Position numbers and translations under genes: made by a program
In this document: positions 8,411 to 17,690 of the stretch, in pieces
Layout of the letters: each line of letters begins with the position of its first letter
How positions within the stretch are numbered: the first letter of the stretch is position 1
NCBI RefSeq assembly: GCF_016482785.1
Contig: NZ_JAEMXM010000004.1
Location: forward strand, 284,227-348,226
Source: Paenibacillus alkalitolerans
Lineage (GTDB): Bacteria; Bacillota; Bacilli; Paenibacillales; YIM-B00363
Direction: 5' to 3'
DNA length: 64,000 bases
The notes under the pieces: model-generated
What the model saw: the letters and a program-made list of their open reading frames with translations, nothing else
Told to the model about the DNA's origin: nothing
The model's database searches: none

Positions 8411-9748
8411 ATGGATACGACGTTGCACGAGTCTTTAACAAAACACGAACAAATTATCCGTTATATTCAAAGCTTGAGAACCGGCAGCAAAATATCCGTG
8501 CGAAAAATCGCCAGAGACGTCGGCGTGAGCGAAGGAACGGCGTACCGCGCCATTAAAGAAGCGGAAGCGTCCGGACTTGTGGCGACGAAAGAACGGATCG
8601 GCACGGTCAGAATCGAGCAGAAGGCGCGCAACAACATCGACAAGCTGACGTTCGCCGAGGTGGTCAACATCGTGGACGGGACCGTGCTCGGAGGCGCGGA
8701 AGGCCTTCAGAAAAGCTTGGGAAAATTCGTCATCGGCGCGATGGAACTGGAGGCGATGGTCAAGTATATCGATGCGGGAAGCCTGCTCATCGTCGGCAAC
8801 CGTGTGAGGGCGCACAGCATCGCGCTCGAGCTCGGCGCGGGCATACTCATCACGGGCGGATTCCCGGCCAGCGACGAGGTGAAGGAACTGGCCGATCAAC
8901 TCGCGCTGCCGATCATTTCAAGCTCTTACGATACGTTCACGGTGGCCTCCCTCATCAATCGCGCTATTTACGACCGGCTGATTAAGAAGAAGATTTTGCT
9001 TGTGGAAGATATTATGGTTTCCGGCAGCCATACGTCGGTGCTCAAAGGGAGCAATACGGTGGCCGACTGGAACGCGCTCGTCGAGGAAAGCGGCCACAGC
9101 AGGTTTCCCGTCGTCGACGAATGGAACCGGATTATCGGCATGGTCACGTCCAAAGACGTGGTCGGGGCGGCTATAGGCGAAAAAATCGAGAAAGTGATGA
9201 CGAGAAATCCGATCACCGTCACTCCCCGAACTTCCGTCGCTTCGGCCGCGCACATGATGGTATGGGAGGGCATTGAACTGCTCCCGGTTACGGACACCGG
9301 CCGCAAATTGGCGGGAGTCATATCCAGACAAGACGTGCTGAAGGGAATGCAGTTTATCCAGAAGCAGCCGCAAATCGGGGAGACGATCGAAGAGATCATC
9401 TTGTCGGCGTTTCAAGAGGAACGGGAAGCCGACGGAGGCATTGCGTTTCGGGGGATCATTACTCCGCAAATGACGTCGTCGCTCGGTACCGTGTCGGAGG
9501 GCGTATTGACCACTCTCATGTCCCAGGCGGCGTTTCGGGCGATCAAGCTGATAAAAAAAGGCGACCTCGTGCTGGACAGCATGTCCGCGTTTTTCCTAAA
9601 GCCGTTGCAAATCGACAATGAAATCGTCATTCGTCCTCAAGTGATAGAATTGAGCCGGAAATTCGGCAAAGTCGACGTGGAGATTCATTACAGGCAAGCA
9701 TTGGTTGCAAAAGCGATTCTCACGGCGCAGCTTATCGATCAGGCTTAG
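8411..9748 (+). CDS. ytoI: YtoI-type regulator: HTH, DRTGG, CBS pair and hotdog domains
   Basis: A 445-residue multidomain protein matching the architecture of Bacillus YtoI. Residues 10-60 are a winged-helix/HTH (SVRKIARDVGVSEGTAYRAIKEAE); 75-190 is the DRTGG domain; 195-310 are two CBS domains (VEDIMVSGSHTSVLKGS... and VMTRNPITVTPRTSVASAAHMM), which usually bind adenine nucleotides; 320-440 is a hotdog/thioesterase-like fold. The role is probably a nucleotide-responsive regulator, but target genes are unknown. A TATAAT box lies at 8354-8359 without a good -35. It overlaps the convergent ytpI by 17 bases; in Bacillus these genes lie on the same side of ytrI/ytrH/dnaE, so the neighbourhood is conserved. 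Confidence 0.88.
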   Translation: MDTTLHESLTKHEQIIRYIQSLRTGSKISVRKIARDVGVSEGTAYRAIKEAEASGLVATKERIGTVRIEQKARNNIDKLTFAEVVNIVDGTVLGGAEGLQKSLGKFVIGAMELEAMVKYIDAGSLLIVGNRVRAHSIALELGAGILITGGFPASDEVKELADQLALPIISSSYDTFTVASLINRAIYDRLIKKKILLVEDIMVSGSHTSVLKGSNTVADWNALVEESGHSRFPVVDEWNRIIGMVTSKDVVGAAIGEKIEKVMTRNPITVTPRTSVASAAHMMVWEGIELLPVTDTGRKLAGVISRQDVLKGMQFIQKQPQIGETIEEIILSAFQEEREADGGIAFRGIITPQMTSSLGTVSEGVLTTLMSQAAFRAIKLIKKGDLVLDSMSAFFLKPLQIDNEIVIRPQVIELSRKFGKVDVEIHYRQALVAKAILTAQLIDQA

Positions 9749-10049
9749 ACGACAGCCGGCTGAAATGTCCGTAGCTGCGAAGACCTGCAAACAAGTTGAA
9801 CAACCCGATCACGATGAATACGGATCCGATTACGATGCGAATCGTATCGGGTTCGAACAGGAACCATTGCACGAGCGCCATGCAAATAAGGAGTGTTCCC
9901 ATCGAAATATTCATTCTGGCGGCGTTCAGCCCCCGCCGGACCGGATCGGCCGCGCGGCGGGAGCGAAAGCTGAAAAATACGGACAGCGCGGAAGTGAGCA
10001 CGATGGCCGCATAGAACACGTACGTCAAACCGGTAACCACAACAAACAC
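9732..10049 (-). CDS. ytpI: YtpI-family membrane protein
   Basis: A 105-residue protein with three predicted membrane helices (VVTGLTYVFYAAIVLTSALSVFF, ISMGTLLICMALVQWFLF, IRIVIGSVFIVIGLFNLFAGL). The N-R-x-x-x-D-P-x-R-R-G-x-N-x-A pattern in the first loop and the position between ytoI and ytrI identify it as the YtpI family. The start is GTG at 10049 with only a weak GAAAG-type ribosome site. Function is not known. In Bacillus nrnA lies between ytpI and ytrI; here it is absent. Confidence 0.75.
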   Translation of the reverse strand: MFVVVTGLTYVFYAAIVLTSALSVFFSFRSRRAADPVRRGLNAARMNISMGTLLICMALVQWFLFEPDTIRIVIGSVFIVIGLFNLFAGLRSYGHFSRLSSKPDR

Positions 10050-10106
10050 CCGTCTTTCGGCAGAAATGATGCTGCGACACCACTGTACCCTTTTTCCAAC
10101 CCAAAA

Positions 10107-10583
10107 TCAATTCGACACGACCGCCTCCGCCAGCACAAATACGCTAAGCTCCGTTTGGTTGACGGACAGCATGGTGACGCGAATCCGGTAATTCGTGCCG
10201 TTGATGTCCCTGTACTCGTGTCCGTCCACCATGGATCTGTATACACCCGGATCGATATTTGCCGGATTGCCGACGGCGGCTTCCAGGTCTTTGAGTATCC
10301 GGGCTTCCAACTCGCTCTGTATGTTTTTTTCCAAAGCTTTGCCCTCAAAGATGACATTGGTCTTCTTGATGACATAGCGCCTGTTTTTTAATTTTTCAAG
10401 AGACGCAACGTTCTGCTGCAGCTTGTCCCGCTCGCTCCGGAGGTCTATGTTCTCTTCCAGCACCGTTTGAAAATTGTTATGTTCGATAATCATCATCAAG
10501 ATGCAGCCGATGACGACTCCAACCAATAACATCCCGACCGCTTGCATAAAATCCGGCGTGCGTTCTATATTCGGCACCCGCAT
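10107..10583 (-). CDS. ytrI: sporulation membrane protein YtrI
   Basis: A 158-residue protein with one N-terminal membrane helix (AVGMLLVGVVIGCILMMII, about residues 15-33), then a coiled-coil segment (LEENIDLRSERDKLQQNVASLEKL) and a compact C-terminal domain. This matches YtrI, which in Bacillus is needed for efficient sporulation and encoded with ytrH next to dnaE. It begins six bases after the ytrH stop and has a GGTGACGG ribosome site, so the two are co-transcribed, divergently from dnaE. Confidence 0.8.
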   Translation of the reverse strand: MRVPNIERTPDFMQAVGMLLVGVVIGCILMMIIEHNNFQTVLEENIDLRSERDKLQQNVASLEKLKNRRYVIKKTNVIFEGKALEKNIQSELEARILKDLEAAVGNPANIDPGVYRSMVDGHEYRDINGTNYRIRVTMLSVNQTELSVFVLAEAVVSN

Positions 10584-10589
10584 ATCCCG

Positions 10590-10922
10590 TCACCCGCCCC
10601 GGCATATCCATTTGACAAGCTCCGTTCCCGAGTGGGCGCCGGCGAACGCGCAGAAGATCAGCAGTATTTGTTTGAAAGCAGGTGACAGATGGCCTTCATT
10701 GATGTTCCAGTCGATCACGCGCAGCGGATCGATCGTTCCGCCCACAGCGACGACTACCGCCCATATTTTCACGTTTTCCGCGAGCAGCCTCATGGTCGAA
10801 GACGGGGGCTGCATAGTGATGATGGAACTGACGCCCGCAAGCATCGACGCTCCGAACACGACGCCGAAGGCGACGAAGAAATCTTGTATCGCTTTCGTTA
10901 AAAATACGGAAGATCCCATCAT
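10590..10922 (-). CDS. ytrH: sporulation membrane protein YtrH
   Basis: About 110 residues with two or three membrane helices (FFVAFGVVFGASMLAGVSSII, VKIWAVVVAVGGTIDPLRVI, ILLIFCAFAGAHSGTELVKWI). The pattern AFGVVFG...RLL...VKIWAVVVAVGGT and the position upstream of dnaE match YtrH, a mother-cell sporulation protein in Bacillus. An open frame starts at GTG 10928, but AAAGAGG runs into that codon; ATG at 10922 or 10919 is five or eight bases downstream of the site and is preferred. Confidence 0.82.
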   Translation of the reverse strand: MMGSSVFLTKAIQDFFVAFGVVFGASMLAGVSSIITMQPPSSTMRLLAENVKIWAVVVAVGGTIDPLRVIDWNINEGHLSPAFKQILLIFCAFAGAHSGTELVKWICRGG

Positions 10923-11057
10923 TCCCACCTCTTTAGTAGATGCTCTTTACTAATGTATGGGACAAGGGGTTGCTATTATGACGATTCGGGATATAACTTC
11001 AAAGTTACTTGGCATCCGTTGAATAATTGTTTACAATTGATTTAAGGTGATGCGAAC

Positions 11058-14000
11058 ATGAGTTCTTTCGTTCATTTGCACGTACATAGTGAGTACAGTT
11101 TGCTGGACGGCGCCGCCCGGGTGAAAGATTTGGCGCGCCGCGCGGCTTCTTTGGGCATGCCTGCGCTTGCGTTGACGGATCACGGCGTCGTTTACGGAAT
11201 GGTGCCTTTTTATAAAGCGTGCGTGGAAGCGGGAATCAAGCCGATCCTCGGCTGCGAATTTTACGTGGCCGGGAAGTCGATGCACGACAAAAGCCCGAGA
11301 GAGGAAAACCCTACCTATCATCTCGTGCTGCTCGCCAAGTCGAATGAAGGTTACCGGAATTTGCTCCGGTTATGCTCCGCCGCCCATCTGGAAGGCTTCC
11401 ATTACAAGCCTCGAATCGATTTTGAATTGCTGTCGCGCCATGCGGAAGGACTGATCTGTTTAAGCGCTTGCTTGAAAGGGGAAATTCCGCAACAGCTGCT
11501 TGCCGGGAAGAAGGAAGAAGCGCTTTCTGCCGCATTGCGGTATAAGAAGCTGTTCGGCGGCGACTTTTTTATCGAATTACAGGACCACGGGCTTCTGGAC
11601 CAGCGGAAATTGCTGTCGCAACTCGTCGAAATTTCCCGGGAAAGCAGCGTTCCTTTGGTCGCCACGAACGACGTTCACTACGTGGAACGGGAAGACGCCG
11701 CGGTGCAGGACATATTGATGTGCATCGGAATGGGGAACACGGTCGATGACCCTGCGCGATTCCGGTATAACACGGACCAATTGTATATGAAGAACGCGGA
11801 AGAGATGGCGAGGCTGTTTCCTCACGCTCCCGAAGCGATCGCAAATACGCTGCTGATCGCCGAGCGGTGCAATGTGAAGCTGGAGTTGGGGCGCAGCATT
11901 TTGCCGGAGTATTCACCGCTGCCCGAAGGCTCCGACGCTCCTTCATATTTGCGGGAGCTGTGCCGCAGCGGCTTGCTTCGGCGGTACGGCGGCGACGAGC
12001 GCTGGTCGGATCCGGCATTCCGGGACGAGGCCGAACGGAGGCTCTCGTTCGAATTGGATACGATTGAACGGATGGGTTATGCCGACTATTTTTTGATCAC
12101 ATGGGATTTTATTCGGTATGCGCATGAGCAAGGCATTACGACCGGTCCGGGCAGGGGGTCGGCGGCCGGGAGTTTGGTCTCTTACGTCCTCGGCATAACG
12201 GATGTGGATCCGATCCGGTACGGGCTGCTCTTCGAGCGCTTCTTAAATCCGGCCCGCGTCTCCATGCCCGATATCGACATCGACTTTAACGACGAGCGGC
12301 GCGATGAAGTGATCGATTACGTCGTTTCCAAATACGGACGCGACCGCGTCGCGCAAATTATTACGTTCGGCACGATGGCCGCGAGGGCGGCAGTTCGGGA
12401 CGTCGGCCGCGCATTGAACTTGCCGTACGGGGACGTCGACCGCGTCGCGAAGCTGATCCCCAACTCGTTGGGCATGACGATAGAAGAGGCGCTGCGCGTT
12501 TCTCCCGAGCTGAAGGAATGGGCCGAGAGAGACGCGAAGATCGGCGTGCTCGTCAAGATGGCGCTCAAGGTGGAGGGGCTGCCGCGCCACGCTTCGACTC
12601 ACGCCGCGGGCGTCGTCATTTCGCGCGATCCGTTGACCAACGTCGTCGCTTTGCAAGAAGGTACGGCCACGACGCCGCTAACTCAGTTTTCTATGGAAAA
12701 TTTGGAAGCCGTCGGATTGCTGAAGATGGACTTTCTCGGTTTAAGAACGCTGTCGATTATCGAGCGCACATTGACGTCGATTCGGGAGCTCCGGGGCATC
12801 GAGCTGGATTTCCGGGAAGTTCCGGACGACGATCCTGCGACCTATGAGATGTTGGGACAAGGCGATGCGGCCGGCGTATTCCAACTGGAGTCTGCCGGGA
12901 TTCGCCGGTTGCTGCGCGAGCTGAAGCCTTCGCGGTTTGAAGATATCGTTTCCGTCGGGGCGCTCTACCGGCCCGGTCCGATGGAGTTTATTCCGAAGTA
13001 CATTGCTGGAAAGCACGGGCGCTCAGCCGTCGAATATCCGCATCCGTCGCTCGAGCCGATCCTCGGGGATACGTACGGCATCATCGTGTACCAGGAGCAG
13101 ATCATGCAAATTGCATCGTTAATGGCCGGATTCACGCTAGGGGAAGCCGATTTGCTCCGTCGCGCGGTTTCGAAGAAGAAGCGGGAGGTGCTCGACGAAC
13201 AGCGGGCCGCCTTCGTTGCGGGAAGCTTGCGGCAAGGGTATTCGGAGCGGGATGCGAATGCGGTGTACGACATGATCGTACGGTTTGCCGATTACGGCTT
13301 TCCCCGCGCGCATGCGACGGCGTATGCGGTGCTTGCTTTCCAAACAGCGTATTTAAAGGCGCATTATCCCGTCGAGTTTATGGCGTCGCTGTTGACGGCG
13401 AATATGGGCAGCCACAGGAAGGTGGCGGAATACGTCGACGAATGCCGCCGGGCGGGCGTGCCTGTGCTTCCGCCGGATGTGAACGAAAGCGGGGTGCTGT
13501 TTTCTCCTGTAGTTTCCAGAGGGGACGGTGGGAGCACCGGGTCGGAAGACGATGCGGCTGCGCCGAATGCGATCCGGTTCGGCCTCGCCGCCGTGAAGAA
13601 TGTCGGCACGCAGGCCATTGAAGCGATCTTGTCCGCCCGCGCCGAAGGCGGGCCGTTCTCCGACTTGGTCGACTTGTGCCGCAGGGTCGATTTGCGTGTC
13701 TGCAACAAGCGCGTGCTCGAATCGCTCATAGCGGCCGGCGCGGCGGACGGACTTCCGGGCCACCGCGCGCAGCTGCTTGCCGTATTGGACGAAGCGGTGG
13801 AAGCGGCGGCCAAATGGAAAAAGGAGCGCGAAGACATCCAGATCCAGCTGTTCGGCTTGTCCGAGCATACGAACTGGACGGTGGAGATGCCGGATATCCG
13901 GCCGATGACCCGGATGGAGCAGTTGGAGAACGAGCGCGAATTGCTCGGCCTGTATGTCACGGGGCATCCGCTGGATTCGTATTCCGATTGGTACGAGAAG

Positions 14001-14672
14001 TGGGATTTGGTGCCTATCCATCAGCTGCACGAGCTAGAAGAGGGGACGGAGGCGCTCGTCTTCGGCATGGTGCTGTCGGTCAAGCCGATCGTTACCCGCA
14101 AAGGACAGCAAATGGCATTCGTGGAGATGGAGGACCGGATTCACAAGGTGGAAGTCGTCTTGTTCCCCGATGTGTGGAAGGAGGCGAGCGCGCTTCTTGG
14201 CAAAGGTGTGATCGCAGCCGTGACCGCCAAAATTCAGCATGGGGACGAAGACGTGAAGCTGCTCGCGTCGCATGTGTACGCCATGGACGATCCGGCGCTT
14301 GCCGTTCGCTTGCGTGCCGGCGGGGTGAGACGTCCCGTTCGCGCCGCAAGGGCGGCGGGAGAACGCTCGATTGTCCGCCCGGCGCCGCCAAAGCAGCCTA
14401 AGGCGAGTACGGCTGCTCCTGAGCGCGCGCGCCGCACCACCGATGACGGAACGCTCTTCGTCAAAATCAGGCCCGACAAGGAAACGCCGCGCACGCTCCA
14501 GCGCCTGCAGGCGCTGTTGAAGAAACATCCCGGCCGGGTGAACGTGGTTCTGTTCTATGAAAGGGCATCGCGTCTGCTGGAGTTGAGCGTGGATTACCGG
14601 GTGGATGCGGAGCCCGCCTTGTTGACGCTGATTGAGCGGTTGTTAGGGGAAGGTACTACGAAAATTAAATAG
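11058..14672 (+). CDS. dnaE: DNA polymerase III subunit alpha, DnaE
   Basis: 1204 residues. Replicative C-family DNA polymerase; in low-GC Gram-positives DnaE extends RNA primers before handing over to PolC. The PHP domain opens the protein (FVHLHVHSEYSLLDGAARV, residues 4-22). The palm motif PDIDIDFNDERRDE places the catalytic aspartates at 405, 407 and 409. Finger and helix-hairpin-helix regions follow, and an OB-fold (ALVFGMVLSVKPIVTRKGQ...) lies near residue 1010. No PolC-type 3'-5' exonuclease insert is present. The C-terminal 120 residues include an Ala/Arg/Pro-rich linker. ATG at 11058 has AAGGTGATG upstream. It is divergent from ytrHI, as in other Bacillales. Confidence 0.97.
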   Translation: MSSFVHLHVHSEYSLLDGAARVKDLARRAASLGMPALALTDHGVVYGMVPFYKACVEAGIKPILGCEFYVAGKSMHDKSPREENPTYHLVLLAKSNEGYRNLLRLCSAAHLEGFHYKPRIDFELLSRHAEGLICLSACLKGEIPQQLLAGKKEEALSAALRYKKLFGGDFFIELQDHGLLDQRKLLSQLVEISRESSVPLVATNDVHYVEREDAAVQDILMCIGMGNTVDDPARFRYNTDQLYMKNAEEMARLFPHAPEAIANTLLIAERCNVKLELGRSILPEYSPLPEGSDAPSYLRELCRSGLLRRYGGDERWSDPAFRDEAERRLSFELDTIERMGYADYFLITWDFIRYAHEQGITTGPGRGSAAGSLVSYVLGITDVDPIRYGLLFERFLNPARVSMPDIDIDFNDERRDEVIDYVVSKYGRDRVAQIITFGTMAARAAVRDVGRALNLPYGDVDRVAKLIPNSLGMTIEEALRVSPELKEWAERDAKIGVLVKMALKVEGLPRHASTHAAGVVISRDPLTNVVALQEGTATTPLTQFSMENLEAVGLLKMDFLGLRTLSIIERTLTSIRELRGIELDFREVPDDDPATYEMLGQGDAAGVFQLESAGIRRLLRELKPSRFEDIVSVGALYRPGPMEFIPKYIAGKHGRSAVEYPHPSLEPILGDTYGIIVYQEQIMQIASLMAGFTLGEADLLRRAVSKKKREVLDEQRAAFVAGSLRQGYSERDANAVYDMIVRFADYGFPRAHATAYAVLAFQTAYLKAHYPVEFMASLLTANMGSHRKVAEYVDECRRAGVPVLPPDVNESGVLFSPVVSRGDGGSTGSEDDAAAPNAIRFGLAAVKNVGTQAIEAILSARAEGGPFSDLVDLCRRVDLRVCNKRVLESLIAAGAADGLPGHRAQLLAVLDEAVEAAAKWKKEREDIQIQLFGLSEHTNWTVEMPDIRPMTRMEQLENERELLGLYVTGHPLDSYSDWYEKWDLVPIHQLHELEEGTEALVFGMVLSVKPIVTRKGQQMAFVEMEDRIHKVEVVLFPDVWKEASALLGKGVIAAVTAKIQHGDEDVKLLASHVYAMDDPALAVRLRAGGVRRPVRAARAAGERSIVRPAPPKQPKASTAAPERARRTTDDGTLFVKIRPDKETPRTLQRLQALLKKHPGRVNVVLFYERASRLLELSVDYRVDAEPALLTLIERLLGEGTTKIK

Positions 14673-14789
14673 ATTTGGAAGAAAAACTTTACGAAGTATT
14701 TTCAAAGAAGCAGAACAATTTCCTCCATGGCCGCATACATTTTTAGTCAGACAGAACTTGCCGTCTGATGGCTTAAAGGAGGATGGCTC

Positions 14790-15275
14790 ATGCTCCCGGA
14801 ATGGGTTGTGGAGACGCTGCGAAAGCGAGGTATCGAGCTTTCAATGATCGGCGATATTGTGTACAAGCTTCAGAAGCCGTACAACGCCGATTTGAAGATG
14901 GAAGATTGCATGGAGAGCGTGAAGATAGTGCTGGGCAAGCGGGAGGTGCAGTACGTGCTTTGTACGGGTATCGCTTTAGACGAGCTCGCGGAGAAGAAGC
15001 TGCTTCCCCAGCCTTTGCAAAGCATTATGGACTGCGATGAATCGCTTTACGGCGTGGACGAAACGCTCGCCCTCGGCATTACGAACGTGTACGGCATGAT
15101 CGGGCTGACAAGCTTCGGTTATTTGGACAAAGTGAAGCCGGGCATCATCGGCGAGCTAAACAACCGAAAGAACGGCATACATGTGTTTTTGGACGATCTT
15201 GTGGCGGGGCTGGCCGCCGCCGCTTCCGCGCGGATCGCGCACAACGATCCGAAGGCGAAGGTGTACGGCGAATAG
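14790..15275 (+). CDS. phosphatidylglycerophosphatase A-related protein
   Basis: 161 residues, similar in layout to Bacillus YutG and other PgpA-domain proteins. Conserved-looking blocks are YGVDETLALGITNVYGMIGLTSFGYLDKVKPGIIGELN and FLDDLVAGLAAAASARIAHN; the acidic residues D-E and D-D of these blocks correspond to the phosphatase metal site of PgpA. Unlike E. coli PgpA the helices are only weakly hydrophobic. It probably acts on a lipid phosphate or a related soluble substrate; this is inference. Start ATG 14790 follows AAGGAGG by seven bases. Confidence 0.75.
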   Translation: MLPEWVVETLRKRGIELSMIGDIVYKLQKPYNADLKMEDCMESVKIVLGKREVQYVLCTGIALDELAEKKLLPQPLQSIMDCDESLYGVDETLALGITNVYGMIGLTSFGYLDKVKPGIIGELNNRKNGIHVFLDDLVAGLAAAASARIAHNDPKAKVYGE

Positions 15276-15350
15276 GCGCCTTTCCTGTGCGAACTAAGCC
15301 CCGGAACCCCGCGGCTCGGCAGCTCCCGGCGGCTTTGACTTACGGCTTCC

Positions 15351-15380
15351 TTGCCCTAATTTCGGCGGATATGCTATTAT
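15351..15380 (+). promoter_or_regulatory. candidate sigma-A promoter for the small protein-accD-accA unit
   Basis: TTGCCC (15351-15356) and TATTAT (15375-15380) are separated by 18 bases and lie about 90 bases before the start at 15468. Confidence 0.4.
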
Positions 15381-15467
15381 GAAACTATTGCCTTGATTTA
15401 TAGCGAGGCAAGGCCGAAGGAGGCCGCACAATTTGTACAGGCTTATCGGCGTTTGGAGGTTTCCACG

Positions 15468-15656
15468 ATGTGGACGGTCATATATATCGCCCCCACGGCA
15501 AAAATAGCGGAGCGGATTCGGACGAAACTAACCGAAGAAGGATTTCTCGTGCAAGTCCGTGCGATCAATTTGACCAAACAACAATACGAAATACTTGTTC
15601 CGGAAGGCGAGCTGGACGAAGTGCAGGAAGTACTCAGCACGATACTCCACTTGTAA
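15468..15656 (+). CDS. small DUF2007-like protein upstream of accD
   Basis: 62 residues (MWTVIYIAPTAKIAERIRTKL...LVPEGELDEVQEVLSTIL). The beta-alpha-beta layout, with an N-terminal strand, a helix, a short strand containing V-x-V and a C-terminal V-P-E...EVQEVL helix, resembles DUF2007/signal-transducing-type ferredoxin-like domains. The start is fixed by TTGGAGG nine bases before ATG 15468; an upstream in-frame TTG at 15393 has no ribosome site. It probably shares a transcript with accD, 93 bases downstream. Function unknown. Confidence 0.7.
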   Translation: MWTVIYIAPTAKIAERIRTKLTEEGFLVQVRAINLTKQQYEILVPEGELDEVQEVLSTILHL

Positions 15657-15749
15657 GCTCCGCTTTTTGTTAGCAGCAGCACCAGGAAGAGGGCGCCCGA
15701 CGGCGCCTGTCGGACTTTTAAAGCGAATTCGCTTTTGTGAGGTGTACCC

Positions 15750-16646
15750 GTGTTAAGAGATTGGTTTACACATAAAAGGAAATACGCCACCGTCCCTTCA
15801 CCCAACTCGAAGCGCGACATACCCGAAGGTTTAATGATCAAATGTCCGAAATGCGGCGCAATACTTTTTAGCAAAGAACTGGAGAAAAACTTGAAGGTTT
15901 GTTCTTCCTGTGGATATCACATGAAATTGAATGCGTATGAACGGATTCAAATGTTGATGGACGAGGGAAGAATATTCGAATACGACGCCGATATGATATC
16001 GGAAAATCCGCTTGAGTTTACGGGGTACGAGCAAAAGCTCGAGCGTGAGCGGGACAAGAGCGGTCTGCCGGATGCCGTTGTTACCGGAGAAGGCACTATA
16101 GGCGGATTTCCCGTCGTCCTGGCGGCAATGAGCTTCGACTTTTTTACGGGCAGCATGGGATCGGTTGTCGGGGAAAAGATTACAAGAGCGATTGAACGGG
16201 CCATGCAGAAAGGCTACCCCTTGATCATCGTTTCAACGTCCAGCGGAGCGCGGATGCAAGAGAGTATCCTAAGTTTAATGCAAATGGGAAAAACATCGGC
16301 AGCTATTAAAAATTACAGCGATAACGGCGGTTTGTACATATCCGTGTTGACGGACCCGACGTACGGCGGCGTTACGGCAAGCTTCTCGATGTTAGGCGAT
16401 ATTATCTTGTCCGAACCGGGGGCTAAACTCGGTTTCGCAGGCCCGATCGTTATCGAGCAGACGATTCGCCAAAAGCTTCCCGAATCTTTCCAAACGGCCG
16501 AGTTTAATTTGAAGCACGGGCAGATTGATAAAGTCGTGGAACGCAAAGACATGCGCACGACGCTCATCCAAATTCTCGATCTTCACGCAGTAAAGGAGGA
16601 ACCGGCGTATGGCGGGCGAGATGCCGTTCGAACAACCTCTTATTGA
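15750..16646 (+). CDS. accD: acetyl-CoA carboxylase carboxyltransferase subunit beta
   Basis: 298 residues. With AccA it transfers the carboxyl group from carboxybiotin to acetyl-CoA, giving malonyl-CoA for fatty-acid synthesis. The N-terminal zinc ribbon has CPKC (about residues 31-34) and CSSC (50-53). The carboxyltransferase core follows, with SSGARMQES and the oxyanion-hole glycine runs ([14 protein letters not shown]). Start is GTG at 15750 with a GAGGTG ribosome site. The gene overlaps accA by 38 bases, favouring equal synthesis of the two subunits. Confidence 0.96.
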   Translation: MLRDWFTHKRKYATVPSPNSKRDIPEGLMIKCPKCGAILFSKELEKNLKVCSSCGYHMKLNAYERIQMLMDEGRIFEYDADMISENPLEFTGYEQKLERERDKSGLPDAVVTGEGTIGGFPVVLAAMSFDFFTGSMGSVVGEKITRAIERAMQKGYPLIIVSTSSGARMQESILSLMQMGKTSAAIKNYSDNGGLYISVLTDPTYGGVTASFSMLGDIILSEPGAKLGFAGPIVIEQTIRQKLPESFQTAEFNLKHGQIDKVVERKDMRTTLIQILDLHAVKEEPAYGGRDAVRTTSY

Positions 16647-17574
16647 GCTGCGCAAAAAGATCGACGAACTGAAAACATTCGGCCAGGAACGAAATATCGA
16701 TTTTGCCGACGAAATTGCCCGGTTGGAAGAGCGCTATGCTAAGCTCGAAGAAGAGGTGTACGCGTCGATCACGCCTGCCCAGCGCATGCAGGTGGCGCGT
16801 CATCCGCAGCGGCCCACCACACTCGATTATATCCAGCATATATTCACCGATTTCATAGAATTTCACGGGGACCGGCTGTTCGGAGACGACTTGGCGATCG
16901 TCGGCGGCATCGCGAAATTGAACGGAATTCCGGTTACCGTCGTCGGTCATCAGAAAGGCAAAGACACGAAAGACAACATCGCCCGCAACTTCGGCATGCC
17001 GCATCCCGAGGGATTCCGCAAAGCGCTCCGTCTTATGAGGCAAGCGGATAAGTTTAAGCGGCCGATCGTAACGTTCATCGACACGCCCGGAGCGTTTCCC
17101 GGCAATGCGGCCGAAGAGCGGGGACAGTCCGAAGCGATCGCCCGCAATTTGCTTGAGATGGCCGGATTCGGAGTGCCGGTCGTCGCCGTCGTTATCGGCG
17201 AGGGAGGCAGCGGCGGGGCGCTCGCGCTAGGTGTCGCAAACCGCGTGCTCATGCTGGAAAATTCGATTTACTCCGTTATTTCTCCGAACGGCGCAGCCTC
17301 TATTCTTTGGAAGGATGCCTCGAAAGCGGACCAAGCGGCCGAAGCGATGAAAATTACGGCTAAGGACATGCTCAATTTCGAAATTGTGGAAGAAATCATT
17401 CCGGAGCCGAAGGGCGGAGCGCACCGCGACGGGGAAATGCAAGCCGCCGCGATCAAGACGTCGTTGTGGAATCATTTGCAGCAGCTGCGCGGCATGTCTT
17501 CGGAGCAGCTTCGTCAAGACCGTTATCATAAATTTAGGAAAATAGGAAAGTTTACATCCATTCAACATTCCTGA
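16609..17574 (+). CDS. accA: acetyl-CoA carboxylase carboxyltransferase subunit alpha
   Basis: 321 residues, the usual length. Coiled N-terminal helix pair (residues 8-50), then the crotonase-like carboxyltransferase domain with [33 protein letters not shown] and the glycine-rich [12 protein letters not shown] that binds the acyl-CoA thioester carbonyl. The ATG at 16609 is preceded by AAGGAGG nine bases upstream, lying inside the end of accD. In Bacillus pfkA follows accA; here the next gene is pyk. Confidence 0.96.
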   Translation: MAGEMPFEQPLIELRKKIDELKTFGQERNIDFADEIARLEERYAKLEEEVYASITPAQRMQVARHPQRPTTLDYIQHIFTDFIEFHGDRLFGDDLAIVGGIAKLNGIPVTVVGHQKGKDTKDNIARNFGMPHPEGFRKALRLMRQADKFKRPIVTFIDTPGAFPGNAAEERGQSEAIARNLLEMAGFGVPVVAVVIGEGGSGGALALGVANRVLMLENSIYSVISPNGAASILWKDASKADQAAEAMKITAKDMLNFEIVEEIIPEPKGGAHRDGEMQAAAIKTSLWNHLQQLRGMSSEQLRQDRYHKFRKIGKFTSIQHS

Positions 17575-17690
17575 ATTTTCCGACTCGCCGGCGCGGAAGC
17601 CATATTCGCTCCCGGCGTTCTTTGTGCGTAAAGGACCCTAACGGGTTGTATAAATATTAGCACGTAAGGCAAAGGGAGGAGACCATACTC

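Noticed and set aside
15393..15467. 25-codon upstream extension of the small protein before accD
   Set aside because: TTG start without a ribosome site, while AGGAGG-like TTGGAGG is well placed for ATG 15468.
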